Assembly (NCBI RefSeq): GCF_900142125.1
Contig: NZ_FQZT01000004.1
Span: forward strand, 1-64,000
Direction: 5' to 3'
Length of the DNA stretch: 64,000 bases
Origin: Malonomonas rubra DSM 5091
GTDB taxonomy: Bacteria > Desulfobacterota > Desulfuromonadia > Desulfuromonadales > Geopsychrobacteraceae
The position numbers and the translations under genes are program-made. This document shows, one piece after another, positions 15,781 to 24,102 of this stretch (the stretch's first letter is position 1; every line of letters begins with the position of its first letter). A model generated the notes under the pieces. It was not told where the DNA came from and did not search any database. It was given only the letters and a program-made list of their open reading frames with translations.

Positions 15781-16887
15781 TCAGCCTTCAGAGTGCGAGA
15801 GGGTCAGCAGGGTGTCGATTTCTCCGCTGAGCAGTTCTTTGTCGATCAGCTGCTCGAACCACTCATTAACTGTAGCAGCATTCATAAGGCCTAACAGGGT
15901 TCCCAGTACGATTCCGCGATGAACATTGTCACCACCAAGATTGGTGTTGACCAGAAGCGCCTGCCGCGGGGCGCTGGAATATTTGTAGGCCAGGTAGAGC
16001 AGGCTCGGCCAAGCTCCCTGGATGTAGCAGGCGGAAGAAAACAGACCGCCGACGACATGCATGTCATCGCTGGTGTTTTCGACCAGCGCCGGCAGGTCGA
16101 GGCCGATGCTGCTTTTCGCCGCACGCGCCAGCAGGTCAAGGGCAGACTGGTTGTCATCGCGGAACAGCAGGGCGTCGAGCAGCTCGACATAAATTGCGCA
16201 GATATGGCCGAGGTTTTTATCCGGATGGGTCAGGAACAGGTGCTTCAGGCAATGTCCCTGAGCTTCGATCAATGGGCGACCGCGCAGCCGTTCCGACAGC
16301 AGGATTGGGGCGATGGTCACCAGCCCGCCGATCGATGGGGTGTCGTGGGTGACTGCAGCACAACGGTCTTTCGCTTTGCCCACTTCAAGATTGGCGAAAA
16401 AGCCACGGTGGTAGGACTCCGCATAGGTGTCTGGATGTTGCGGCGGGTCACTGGTCATGAAGTCAATGTAGTTATCGAGAAAAACTTCTTTGTGATAGAG
16501 GCCACCATTTGCCGCCAGGGAGCGCAGAACAACCCGCGCGCAATGCGCGTTGAGGGTATTCTCCCCGGCCTGCATGCCCTGGTGGTAGTGCTGGTTGGCA
16601 ACGCCCCAGTATTTGCGCCGGCCCTTGAGGATAACATCGCCGACAATCTGTCGCTGTTGGTGCTTCGCCTGTTGACTGCCGCGCCCGCCTTTAACTGTCG
16701 AGTGCAGCGACATGATCGAAGAGGGGTGGAAGTCCGGGGCCGCTTCGAAGCGGAAAATCCCGCCTGGGAAGGCTTTTTCGATGTCGAGCGGGTTGTAAAA
16801 CCAGTGCACCGGCATCGCCAGGGCGTCGGCAATGAACATATTCTTCAATGCGGCTTCAGCACGTTTTTGTTGAATAATTTCAGCCAT
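15781..16887 (-). CDS. ADP-ribosylglycohydrolase family protein
   Basis: The 368-aa protein has the all-helical ADP-ribosylglycohydrolase fold. The N-terminal signature AALKNMFIADALAMPVHWF corresponds to the GDALG motif, a central acidic/Ser-Thr patch lies at AAVTHDTPSIGGLV, and the C-terminal NTNLGGDNVHRGIVLGTLLG corresponds to the Mg-binding GGDTD motif. Such enzymes cleave ADP-ribose from proteins or nucleic acids. The start at 16887 has GGAG-CAGGAG upstream and overlaps the SRPBCC gene by 8 bp; the frame is open further upstream but would run through that gene. It is an unusual member of a photoprotection operon. Confidence 0.8.
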   Translation of the reverse strand: MAEIIQQKRAEAALKNMFIADALAMPVHWFYNPLDIEKAFPGGIFRFEAAPDFHPSSIMSLHSTVKGGRGSQQAKHQQRQIVGDVILKGRRKYWGVANQHYHQGMQAGENTLNAHCARVVLRSLAANGGLYHKEVFLDNYIDFMTSDPPQHPDTYAESYHRGFFANLEVGKAKDRCAAVTHDTPSIGGLVTIAPILLSERLRGRPLIEAQGHCLKHLFLTHPDKNLGHICAIYVELLDALLFRDDNQSALDLLARAAKSSIGLDLPALVENTSDDMHVVGGLFSSACYIQGAWPSLLYLAYKYSSAPRQALLVNTNLGGDNVHRGIVLGTLLGLMNAATVNEWFEQLIDKELLSGEIDTLLTLSHSEG

Positions 16888-17269
16888 TCTCCTGCTCCTT
16901 TTCTCCCTCTGCCATGCGAGCGATGCGGTTCGCCGCCTGGCGGCAAATAAGGGCATAGGGCAAGGCGATAAACGGCAGCTCAAATACCAGCTCGCAGTGC
17001 TCATCCCCATGGGCGATCAGCCGGTGTCCCGTTGCTGTCAGTCCGGCCACCTTCCAGCCCCAATACTGCATCAGCTCAAAATCAGTGATCTCGAATTCTG
17101 ACCATAAGCCGATGGCGGTTTTTATCCGTCCTGCTGAGCCGGCTTCGATCCAGCGCTTGGGGAAATCGACGGCAGTCACAGAGGGGCCCCAGACCGGCCA
17201 CTGTTCGGTGTCGATGAGAATCTCCCAGACGCGTTGCGGCGGAGCATTTATCCGTCGGCTCACCTGCAT
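16880..17269 (-). CDS. SRPBCC-family protein (second copy)
   Basis: The 129-aa protein begins VSRRINAPPQRVWEILIDTEQWPVWGPSV, the typical first strand and helix of polyketide cyclase/SRPBCC domains, and continues with WSEFEITDF and an amphipathic C-terminal helix. It should bind a small hydrophobic ligand in the cytoplasm. It starts directly after the renalase-like gene stop (17270) and overlaps the ADP-ribosylglycohydrolase start by 8 bp. It differs clearly from the SRPBCC protein at 152-604, so it is not a recent duplicate. Confidence 0.78.
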   Translation of the reverse strand: MQVSRRINAPPQRVWEILIDTEQWPVWGPSVTAVDFPKRWIEAGSAGRIKTAIGLWSEFEITDFELMQYWGWKVAGLTATGHRLIAHGDEHCELVFELPFIALPYALICRQAANRIARMAEGEKEQENG

Positions 17270-18235
17270 TCAGATCTCCCTGTCCAGTTGGGCAAGAATC
17301 CGCACGGCCAGATCGGCGCCACTCTGCCAGGCATCTTCGACCCTTCGACCCAAGCACCAGTCGCCACAGACACCAAGCTTCAGCTGCTTGTCCCAGAGAA
17401 ACGGATGGCCCAGAGGTTTTTCCGTGAAAGCGTAGCGCCAGCGATGGACGAACAGCAGCCGATCGTCGTCGCTGTGACCTGCCAGGGCTCTGAAACTGTG
17501 CAGCAGCTGCTGGCCGACCTGTTCGGGCGGATCTTCCAGATGCTGCTGAGACCAGTCTTTCTGTGCCTGTACCAGGTAGACATTGTCGTTGCCGCGTTGC
17601 GGTTTGGCGCTATTGTCGACGATGCGACGGATCACCGGGTGCTGAAAAACAGCAACTTCAGGCAGGCGATAGCGGCGCTCGCCGGCGCTGATGGCTGCAA
17701 CCCAGGCCGGTTCCATGCGCACACCTCTGATCTGTTCGGCAAAACGCTGCTGATCTTTCAGTAGCATCAGGGCCTGTGGCGCCGGCACCGCAACGATGAC
17801 CAGTGGCCAGTGACCAAGCAGGCTGTCCCCATCGTTGTACAGCTGCCAGCCTTCTGCGCCCGGTTCGATACGGGCGATGCGGGTTGACGGCTGAAACGGC
17901 TGGTCGCCGAGCAGGCCACGGGTTATGGCGCTGTTGCGCGGCACCCCGACCGCCTGCAGCTGTTCGTCGCTGCGCAGTTGCCCGGAAATCAGGCCCTGCC
18001 AGTGCTGCAGTTTGCCAGCGGGCAGATTCTCGCTGAGGAAATCGGTCAGGTAGGGCAGGTTGGCAGAAAAATAGGGGGCCCCGTGATCGATCCAGCCCGA
18101 GCCGTAGGAGCGGCTGGAGAGTCGACCGCCCGTGCCTTTGCTTTTATCGAAAACCGTGGCTTCGTAGCCTGCCGCTCGTAAAATGCTGGCGACCGTCAGC
18201 CCAGCCATTCCGGCACCAATGATTGCAGCTTTCAT
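17270..18235 (-). CDS. Renalase-like NAD(P)/FAD-dependent oxidoreductase
   Basis: A 321-aa flavoprotein with the N-terminal motif AAIIGAGMAGLTVASIL and KGTGGRLSSRSY, WIDHGAPYF, features of the renalase/amine oxidase group, and a C-terminal FAD segment LGVCGDWCLGRRVEDAWQSG. Renalases oxidise isomeric dihydronicotinamides; bacterial relatives in light-response clusters are uncharacterised. Four bases overlap the upstream 84-aa gene, and the stop abuts the SRPBCC start, so translation is tightly coupled. Confidence 0.82.
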   Translation of the reverse strand: MKAAIIGAGMAGLTVASILRAAGYEATVFDKSKGTGGRLSSRSYGSGWIDHGAPYFSANLPYLTDFLSENLPAGKLQHWQGLISGQLRSDEQLQAVGVPRNSAITRGLLGDQPFQPSTRIARIEPGAEGWQLYNDGDSLLGHWPLVIVAVPAPQALMLLKDQQRFAEQIRGVRMEPAWVAAISAGERRYRLPEVAVFQHPVIRRIVDNSAKPQRGNDNVYLVQAQKDWSQQHLEDPPEQVGQQLLHSFRALAGHSDDDRLLFVHRWRYAFTEKPLGHPFLWDKQLKLGVCGDWCLGRRVEDAWQSGADLAVRILAQLDREI

Positions 18236-18486
18236 CCGTAGCTCCTTTTATGCAAGCGGCTCAGACATTCCGCGCGGACTGCTTCGAGTGCAGCGATTGT
18301 GGCTTCCTGCTGGGAATCCCCAACATAACCGCGTCCGGTCCAGTCGTTGCCGTAACGGATGTAGAGTGAATCCAGTTCGCTTTCAACCTGGCGCAGAAGC
18401 AGGGCCGGTTCTTCATCGATACGCGGGGCAAAATAAGCGAGTACATCGGTGACAATATTGGCGGATTGCTCTTGTAAAAAATTCAT
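18232..18486 (-). CDS. Conserved-looking 84-aa protein of unknown function
   Basis: The product (MNFLQEQSANIVTDVLAYFAPRI...) is soluble, acidic in its first half and helical, without signal peptide. It overlaps its neighbours by 4 bp on both sides (UbiB-like and renalase-like genes), a strong sign that it is a genuine, co-translated gene. I do not recognise the family. The GYVGDSQQEAT segment is Gly-rich and could be a loop between two helical parts. Confidence 0.65.
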   Translation of the reverse strand: MNFLQEQSANIVTDVLAYFAPRIDEEPALLLRQVESELDSLYIRYGNDWTGRGYVGDSQQEATIAALEAVRAECLSRLHKRSYG

Positions 18487-20063
18487 CCCTTTTCCTTTCT
18501 CTTCAATAGAACAAGTAGCGCCAGCAGCAAACAGCTATAAGATGCGTACTGCAGCCATTGCTGCTGAAATCGTTGAAAGTAAAAACCGAGGGCCAGGTAA
18601 AAAATCAGCCAGCCCAGGGTGGCGAGATATCTCTCCAGCCGCCCCAGAAGGAATTGCCGGTCTGCTGTCGCCATCCGCACCACCAGTTCACCCTGTTCTG
18701 CCAGTTCGACCACCCGTCGTGCCTTGGTTGCCGTCATTGGCAGCTGCAACAGTTCGTGCTTCATTTTCTCCAGCGGCAGCCGGTCTTCGCCAAGGGCGCG
18801 CGGCAGGCTTTCCTTGAGGATCGGCAGGATATCCTTGATGCCGTTGAAATTTTCGATGTACTGGGTACCGAGGCCCTCGACCAGTGAACTGACCCGCATC
18901 ACGTAGATGATATCCTGCGGCAGCTTGAAGGGTTGGTCGTTGAGCACTTCGAGGATACCGAAGGCCAGTTCCTGCATGCTGGAGGCATCGAGATGGTCGC
19001 TGTCGAAAACTTCGAACAGGCTCTCGGCGACGCTGCTCAGTGCGCTGAAGTCTGACTCTTCTGTGAGAATGCCCATCTTGCGGGTGGCGTTGACCAGCAT
19101 TTCGAAATCGCGCTCGTAAGCTGCCTTGACCGCGTAAATCATCGCCTGGCGCATCTGCTGCGGAATTCGGCTGACCATGCCGAAATCGAGCAGGATCAAC
19201 TCACCCTGCGGGCTGACCAGCAGGTTGCCGGGGTGCGGGTCGGCATGGAAGTAGCCTTTGATCAGCATCTGCTCGGTGTAGAACAGCACCAGCTGTTTCA
19301 TCAGCTCTTCGAAAGAGACATTGAGCTTCGCAACCGCGGCGACATCGTCGAAGCGGGCTCCCTGCTCAAAACTCATCACCAGCGCGGTGTCGGAGCAGTA
19401 TTCAGGATAAGGCTGCGGGAAGCGCACCCCGGAGTCGGCGTAGACCTGGCTGAAGTGTTCCATGTTCGCCAGCTCCTGCAGCATGCTGACTTCCTGCAGG
19501 ATCACTTGGGAAAAAGCGCGCAGCACCGATTCGATCGAATGCCGGGTCTGATCGGTGAACAGAGGTCTGAACAGGCGCAGGAAGAAATTGAGCAGGAAGA
19601 TATCGACCCTTACCTGGAACTGGATATTTTCCCGCAGCAGCTTGACCGCGACAGTTTCGCCGGAATCCTGCAGGGTTGCTTTGTGTACCTGGCCGATCGA
19701 AGCGCTGGCGACCGGTTCATCATCAAATTTGCTGAAAATCCGCGAGTCGGGAAATGCGCGTTTGTAAGCGCGCCGGCGATGCTTTTCGCGCATGGCCGGC
19801 ATTTTGTCGTGCAGCTGTCGCAATGCCTGCAGGTAAGTTTGGTCGAAAAAGTCTGCCCGTGTCGCCAGCACCTGGGCCAGCTTGAGAAAGCTGGCTCCGA
19901 GCGCGCGGATGTTCGCCACCAGCGCTTCGGGAGCCAGGGGCGTCCAGAGCAGCCAGCGTTGGCGTCGCCGGAACAGCAGGAATACGGTGACCAGAAACCG
20001 GAACACCGCATAGCTGCGTTGCGGGCGACAATAATATATGGCGATCAGGGTACGGCGAATCAC
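18483..20063 (-). CDS. ABC1/UbiB-family atypical kinase
   Basis: The 526-aa protein is a member of the ABC1/UbiB/ADCK family. It has the KxGQ-like motif in FLKLAQVLATR, the Ala-rich loop ASIGQVHKA in place of a Gly loop, the Lys of VAVKLL, the catalytic-loop segment HADPHPGNLL and the metal-binding LLDFGM. Two hydrophobic helices at the C-terminus (about 475-515) would anchor it in the membrane, as for UbiB. UbiB proteins support quinone biosynthesis through an ATPase activity. It begins directly after the phasin-like gene (stop and start adjoin) and overlaps the 84-aa gene by 4 bp. Confidence 0.88.
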   Translation of the reverse strand: MIRRTLIAIYYCRPQRSYAVFRFLVTVFLLFRRRQRWLLWTPLAPEALVANIRALGASFLKLAQVLATRADFFDQTYLQALRQLHDKMPAMREKHRRRAYKRAFPDSRIFSKFDDEPVASASIGQVHKATLQDSGETVAVKLLRENIQFQVRVDIFLLNFFLRLFRPLFTDQTRHSIESVLRAFSQVILQEVSMLQELANMEHFSQVYADSGVRFPQPYPEYCSDTALVMSFEQGARFDDVAAVAKLNVSFEELMKQLVLFYTEQMLIKGYFHADPHPGNLLVSPQGELILLDFGMVSRIPQQMRQAMIYAVKAAYERDFEMLVNATRKMGILTEESDFSALSSVAESLFEVFDSDHLDASSMQELAFGILEVLNDQPFKLPQDIIYVMRVSSLVEGLGTQYIENFNGIKDILPILKESLPRALGEDRLPLEKMKHELLQLPMTATKARRVVELAEQGELVVRMATADRQFLLGRLERYLATLGWLIFYLALGFYFQRFQQQWLQYASYSCLLLALLVLLKRKEKG

Positions 20064-20339
20064 TTATTTCTCCAGGTCTTTGCGCAGTTTCTCAATATCC
20101 TGTTTAGTGACGAGATCGAGTTCGTCGATGACCTCTTTAAGGATGTCTTTAAACATTCCCTTGAACTGCTCTTTCTCCTTCTCGCCGCGCTGAGCCATTT
20201 CATCGAAGAAGGTACGGGCGTTTTCTTCACTCTTTTCCTGCCACGCCTTCAGCTCCTCATTGTTGGCTTCGATCTTCTCCTTCACGGCGAGGGCACCGCC
20301 CAATACTGCGTAAAACAACTGCTCCAGTTTTTTGTCCAT
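20064..20339 (-). CDS. Phasin-like small helical protein
   Basis: The 91-aa protein is almost entirely helical and highly charged (KEKIEANNEELKAWQEK...), with a short hydrophobic start (LFYAVLGGALAV), resembling phasin-family and polyhydroxyalkanoate-granule-associated proteins. These bind lipid or polymer surfaces. The ATG at 20339 is preferred because AAGGAG lies six bases upstream; another ATG at 20345 touches that site. It is the first gene of the 15-gene minus-strand operon, next to the ABC1 gene, a pairing that suggests it helps the membrane kinase or coats lipid (inference). Confidence 0.7.
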   Translation of the reverse strand: MDKKLEQLFYAVLGGALAVKEKIEANNEELKAWQEKSEENARTFFDEMAQRGEKEKEQFKGMFKDILKEVIDELDLVTKQDIEKLRKDLEK

Positions 20340-20345
20340 GTTCAT

Positions 20346-20428
20346 CTCCTTGATTCCGAAATATGACTTGATTCGTCATGTTTTTTTGTATATTATTACA
20401 GCAAATACAAATTTGTCTAGGACAAAAA
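20346..20428. promoter_or_regulatory. Divergent carH/photoprotection promoter with operator 20413-20425
   Basis: The spacer holds TTGTC-TAG-GACAA at 20413-20425, a perfect 5-bp-arm inverted repeat ending three bases before the carH ATG, plus a wider pair TTTGTAT...ATACAAA just upstream. On the minus strand TAGACA within the repeat and TAATAT 18 bp downstream form a plausible promoter for the 15-gene operon, so a bound dimer would cover its -35. The repeat matches the element at 647-659. Binding by CarH is inferred from position and MerR-like symmetry. Confidence 0.6.
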
Positions 20429-21313
20429 ATGACAATTCAACAACTCAGCCAGGAAATCGGTATCGGCATCGATACTTTACGCATCTGGGAACGCCGCTAC
20501 GGTTTTCCGGTTCCAGATCGTGATGCCCGTGGTCACCGTAGCTACTCGTTGCAGCAGGTCGAAGAGTTACGCGTGGTGAAAACACTGCAGAGTTTGGGCC
20601 AGAGGCCGGGGAAGATTTTTTCTCTCACGCCAGCCCAACGGCGGGAATTGCTTTCTGAACTCTCCGCCCAGGGCTTCCCTCAGGACAGGGGGCTGCAAAA
20701 GCTGGTTTACCAGATGCGGCCGGGCGAGATCGGTTCGGAGATGTCGAGACAGCTGGACGCTCTCGACCTAGTCAACTTCATCCACCAGTATGCGGTGCCG
20801 CTGCTGCAACTGCTCGATCACGGCTGGAACAGTGGCCAGCTGAGCATCGCCCGCGAGCACCTCATCTCCGACCAGTTGGAAGCCCTGCTGCGGACAAGAC
20901 TAAGCGGTAGCAGCACAGGTTCAGATCCATCGATTCTGTTTCTGACCCTCAGCGGTGAACGCCACAAACTCGGCCTGCTGCTGGCGGCCGTTCTGTTCGA
21001 GCAGGCCGGGTTGCCGGCAATCTGGCTGAGTGAGGAGCTGCCGCTGTCTGAAGTGCCTGCTTTGGCGCAGGAGCTGGAAGTTGTCGCCGTGGCCCTTTCC
21101 TTCAGCGGTCACTACTCGGCACGCCAGGCCAAGCAGAATTTGAGCAGTCTGCGTAAAAGTCTCGACCCGGCCATCAAAATAATCGCCGGCGGCCATGCTG
21201 TACGCCAGTTTACCAGCCTGCCGAACCTGCTGATCTGTAATGACCTGAAGCAAGTTGACCTGTTAGCTAAGCGCTATTTCCAGCCCTCTTCGGGCAGAAA
21301 GGATAAATCATGA
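20429..21313 (+). CDS. carH: CarH/LitR-type B12-dependent photoreceptor repressor (MerR family)
   Basis: The 294-aa regulator has an N-terminal MerR helix-turn-helix (IDTLRIWERRYGFPVPDR, about 14-31), a helical B12-binding cap with the Wx9EH signature (W133, E143, H144) and a Rossmann cobalamin-binding domain with the E-x-H-x-x-G motif (E177, H179, G182). These residues define light-sensing CarH proteins, in which adenosylcobalamin-bound tetramers repress DNA in the dark and dissociate in light. The ATG at 20429 fits the start of the HTH. It is divergent from the 15-gene operon and overlaps the downstream PPOX gene by 4 bp. Confidence 0.87.
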   Translation: MTIQQLSQEIGIGIDTLRIWERRYGFPVPDRDARGHRSYSLQQVEELRVVKTLQSLGQRPGKIFSLTPAQRRELLSELSAQGFPQDRGLQKLVYQMRPGEIGSEMSRQLDALDLVNFIHQYAVPLLQLLDHGWNSGQLSIAREHLISDQLEALLRTRLSGSSTGSDPSILFLTLSGERHKLGLLLAAVLFEQAGLPAIWLSEELPLSEVPALAQELEVVAVALSFSGHYSARQAKQNLSSLRKSLDPAIKIIAGGHAVRQFTSLPNLLICNDLKQVDLLAKRYFQPSSGRKDKS

Positions 21314-21696
21314 ACCTGAAGGCCTACTTTTCCGAAACCGCGGGGAGCGGTGTTCTTTCTACCGCCGATGGCCAGGGACGAGTTGATGCGGCGATTTACG
21401 CCCGTCCTCACATCATGGAGGACGGAACTGTGGCGATGATCATGCGCGATCGCCTGAGCCATAAAAATCTGCAGGAAAACCCCTACGCCGCTTACCTGTT
21501 CAGAGAAGACTCTCCTGGCTACAGGGGGGTGCGGCTCTTCCTGAAAAAAGAGCGCGAAGATGATGACCCCGAACTGATTTCTCAGCTGACCAGACGTTGG
21601 TTGACGGCCGAGGAAGATAAAGCCAAGGGGCCGAAATTTCTTGTCTACTTCAAGGTTGAGAAAGTGCTCAGTCTGATCGGTGGTGACGAGCTTTGA
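21310..21696 (+). CDS. Pyridoxamine 5'-phosphate oxidase-like flavin-binding protein
   Basis: The 128-aa protein has the split-barrel PPOX fold: GVLSTADGQGRVDAAIYARP, TVAMIMRDRLSHKNLQENPYAAYLF. Such small members bind FMN or F420 and act as flavin reductases or oxidases. The ATGA overlap with carH (4 bp) shows co-translation, so it may be part of the same light-controlled circuit. Substrate and cofactor cannot be read from the sequence. Confidence 0.82.
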   Translation: MNLKAYFSETAGSGVLSTADGQGRVDAAIYARPHIMEDGTVAMIMRDRLSHKNLQENPYAAYLFREDSPGYRGVRLFLKKEREDDDPELISQLTRRWLTAEEDKAKGPKFLVYFKVEKVLSLIGGDEL

Positions 21697-21731
21697 AGCT
21701 GTGCAGGTGTCTGCCAGCATAAGGAATGTCA

Positions 21732-22220
21732 ATGGAATTCAATTATTGCCCCTGCTGTGGCGGTCGCATTACGCACAAGGAATTCGATACCTTGATCCGC
21801 CACTACTGCGAACAGTGCGAAAGAATTCACTACCGAAACCCTATCGTGGGAGTTGCCATCATTATTATGCAGGCAGGCAAAATTCTGTTGGCAAGGCGGA
21901 ATAATTCCTATGCCGGGAAATGGTGCATCCCCTGCGGCTATGTCGAGTGGGACGAAGATGTCCGCAACGCCGCGATTCGCGAGTTCGCAGAGGAGACAGG
22001 CCTGGAAGCCACCATCGACCGGGTGTTTAATGTGCATTCAAATTTTCATGACAAAGGAAGCCAGACCGTCGGTATCTGGTTTCTCGGGCAGATGGTCGGT
22101 GGTGAAATCAAGGCCGGTTCTGACGTAGACGAGGTGGCCTGGTTCGATCTGGATGATCCGCCGGAAATGGCATTCCCGACAGATTGCCTCATTTTGAATG
22201 AGCTGAAGGACTCCCTCTGA
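21732..22220 (+). CDS. NUDIX hydrolase with zinc ribbon
   Basis: About 162 residues. An N-terminal zinc ribbon (CPCC at 5-8, HYCEQC at about 25) precedes a Nudix domain whose box GYVEWDEDVRNAAIREFAEETG has the required REXXEE-like core (REFAEE). This layout fits NADH pyrophosphatase/ADP-ribose pyrophosphatase-like enzymes that clean up nucleoside diphosphate derivatives. AAGGA sits directly before an ATG at 21726 and six bases before the ATG at 21732, so I use the latter. It follows the PPOX gene by about 35 bp. Confidence 0.87.
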   Translation: MEFNYCPCCGGRITHKEFDTLIRHYCEQCERIHYRNPIVGVAIIIMQAGKILLARRNNSYAGKWCIPCGYVEWDEDVRNAAIREFAEETGLEATIDRVFNVHSNFHDKGSQTVGIWFLGQMVGGEIKAGSDVDEVAWFDLDDPPEMAFPTDCLILNELKDSL

Positions 22221-22251
22221 TGCTGCTGAAAAAGAAAAGCTTTAAACAAAA

Positions 22252-22281
22252 AACGGCTACAAGCGAAAGCTTGTAGCCGTT
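22252..22281. terminator. Intrinsic terminator after the carH-PPOX-NUDIX unit
   Basis: A perfect 13-bp stem (22252-22264 with 22269-22281; AACGGCTACAAGC arm) closed by a GAAA tetraloop is followed by a T-rich tract on the plus strand and preceded by A-runs, so it also works for the convergent tRNA transcript. Confidence 0.85.
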
Positions 22282-22291
22282 GATTTTTAAA

Positions 22292-22368
<77 letters not shown>

Positions 22369-22429
22369 ACAAGAAGGCAGAGTTATCGCTCAAACTGCAG
22401 CGATTGTCAACTCTTTTTTCTTTAATAAC

Positions 22430-22517
<88 letters not shown>

Positions 22518-22555
22518 GCTGTGGTAAAACTATTCAATTTTCGAACAACTTAAAG

Positions 22556-22641
22556 TGGCGGAGGAGGTAGGATTCGAACCCACGGTACTTTCGTACAACG
22601 GTTTTCAAGACCGCCGCCTTAAACCACTCGGCCACTCCTCC
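22556..22641 (-). tRNA. tRNA-Ser (anticodon TGA)
   Basis: An 86-nt class II tRNA on the minus strand: acceptor GGAGGAG, anticodon loop CTTGAAA (TGA), a long variable arm (GTACGAAAGTAC hairpin), T-loop GTTCGAATC and an encoded CCA. It is the first of three tRNAs and 98 bp downstream of the serS stop. Confidence 0.95.
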
Positions 22642-22680
22642 GTAGCCGTTAAGCTGTACGTTTCGAAAAACGCGGCGTTC

Positions 22681-22709
22681 TTTGTAGCGAAAATCCGGAC
22701 CAATTGCAA
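22681..22709 (-). promoter_or_regulatory. Probable tRNA promoter
   Basis: On the minus strand TTGCAA (22704-22709) and TACAAA (22681-22686) are spaced by 17 bp and followed by a GC-rich stretch (GAACGCCGCG) typical of stable-RNA promoters. It would drive the three-tRNA cluster independently of serS. Confidence 0.5.
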
Positions 22710-22739
22710 GACTAAAACAGCCTTCGGTCCTGAATGGCG

Positions 22740-24011
22740 CTACTTTTCTATCTTTTCCAGCCCGCCCATGTAAGGGCGCAGCACTTCCGGGATGATGACC
22801 GAACCATCGGCCTGCTGATAATTCTCCAGAATTGCCAGCCAGGTGCGGCCGATTGCCAGCCCCGAACCGTTCAGGGTATGGACCAACTCAGGTTTCTTGG
22901 CCCCTTCGCGGCGGAAGCGGATGGCAGCGCGGCGGGACTGGAAGTCGGTGAAGGTGGAACAGGAGGAAATCTCGCGGTAGCACTCCTGACCCGGCAGCCA
23001 GACTTCGATGTCGAAGGTGCGGGCGGCGGAGAAACCGATGTCGCCGGTGCACAGGTCGACCACCCGGTAAGGCAGCTTCAGCAGTTGCAGCACTGTTTCG
23101 GCGTTGTTCAGCAGCTTTTCCAGCTCGGCGTCGGAATCTTCCGGCTTGACGAACTTGACCAGTTCGACCTTGTTGAACTGATGCTGACGGATCAGGCCGC
23201 GGGTGTCGCGTCCGTGGGAGCCCGCCTCTTTGCGGAAGCAGGGGGTGTAGGCGGTGTAGCAGAGCGGCAGATCTTTTTCGCTGAGAATTTCGTCACGGTG
23301 GATGTTGGTCACCGGAACCTCGGCGGTCGGTATCAGGAAGAGGTCGACATCTTCTGTGTGGAACAGGTCTTCCTCAAATTTCGGTAGCTGACCGGTGCCG
23401 GTCATCGACGCGCGGTTGACTAGGAACGGCGGCAGGGTTTCGGTGTAGCCGTGCTCGCCGGTGTGCAGGTCGAGCATGAAGTTGATGAGTGCCCTCTCCA
23501 GCCGCGCACCGGCGCCGGTGTAAAGTGCAAAGCGTGCGCCGGAGAGCTTGCTGGCACGCTCGAAATCGAGAACGCCGAGATCCTCACCGATGTCCCAGTG
23601 GGCCTTGGCGTCGAAATCAAACTGCGGCTTGTCACCCCAAACACGAACCTCAACGTTGTCATCTTCCGAAGCGCCGACCGGGGTTGCAGCGTGCGGGATG
23701 TTGGGCACGCCCATGAGAATTTCGCTGAGCTGCTCTTCAACAGCACGCAGCTGATCGTCCAGCTCTTTGATGCGGGCGGAGACTTCCTTCATCCGCTTGA
23801 TCTCGTCCTGAACCTGGCTCTTGTCCTTGGTTTTGCCGATCAGCGCCGAAACCTTGTTCTTTTCGGCTTTCAGCGCTTCACCTTCACCGAGCAGCTCACG
23901 ACGCTGCTGGTCGAGAGCGGTGAAGCCTGACAGATCGATGCCACCGCCACGGTTGGCCAGAGCTTTCTCTGCAGCGTCGAAATTTTCACGTAAATATCTG
24001 ATATCGAGCAT
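22740..24011 (-). CDS. serS: Seryl-tRNA synthetase
   Basis: The 423-aa class II synthetase charges tRNA-Ser. The N-terminal coiled coil that grips the long variable arm spans about 30-105, class II motif 2 is [22 protein letters not shown] and motif 3 is [19 protein letters not shown] followed by [13 protein letters not shown]. Length and motifs are complete. Two tRNA-Ser genes follow directly, so enzyme and substrates may be partly co-transcribed. Confidence 0.97.
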   Translation of the reverse strand: MLDIRYLRENFDAAEKALANRGGGIDLSGFTALDQQRRELLGEGEALKAEKNKVSALIGKTKDKSQVQDEIKRMKEVSARIKELDDQLRAVEEQLSEILMGVPNIPHAATPVGASEDDNVEVRVWGDKPQFDFDAKAHWDIGEDLGVLDFERASKLSGARFALYTGAGARLERALINFMLDLHTGEHGYTETLPPFLVNRASMTGTGQLPKFEEDLFHTEDVDLFLIPTAEVPVTNIHRDEILSEKDLPLCYTAYTPCFRKEAGSHGRDTRGLIRQHQFNKVELVKFVKPEDSDAELEKLLNNAETVLQLLKLPYRVVDLCTGDIGFSAARTFDIEVWLPGQECYREISSCSTFTDFQSRRAAIRFRREGAKKPELVHTLNGSGLAIGRTWLAILENYQQADGSVIIPEVLRPYMGGLEKIEK

Positions 24012-24102
24012 GATTTACTCCTCCATGCGATTTATTCAAAATAGACACAGCTTGATAACACTTATGCCTTGGAGGGTCAAGGATTGCAGGCTGTTGGAAA
24101 AT

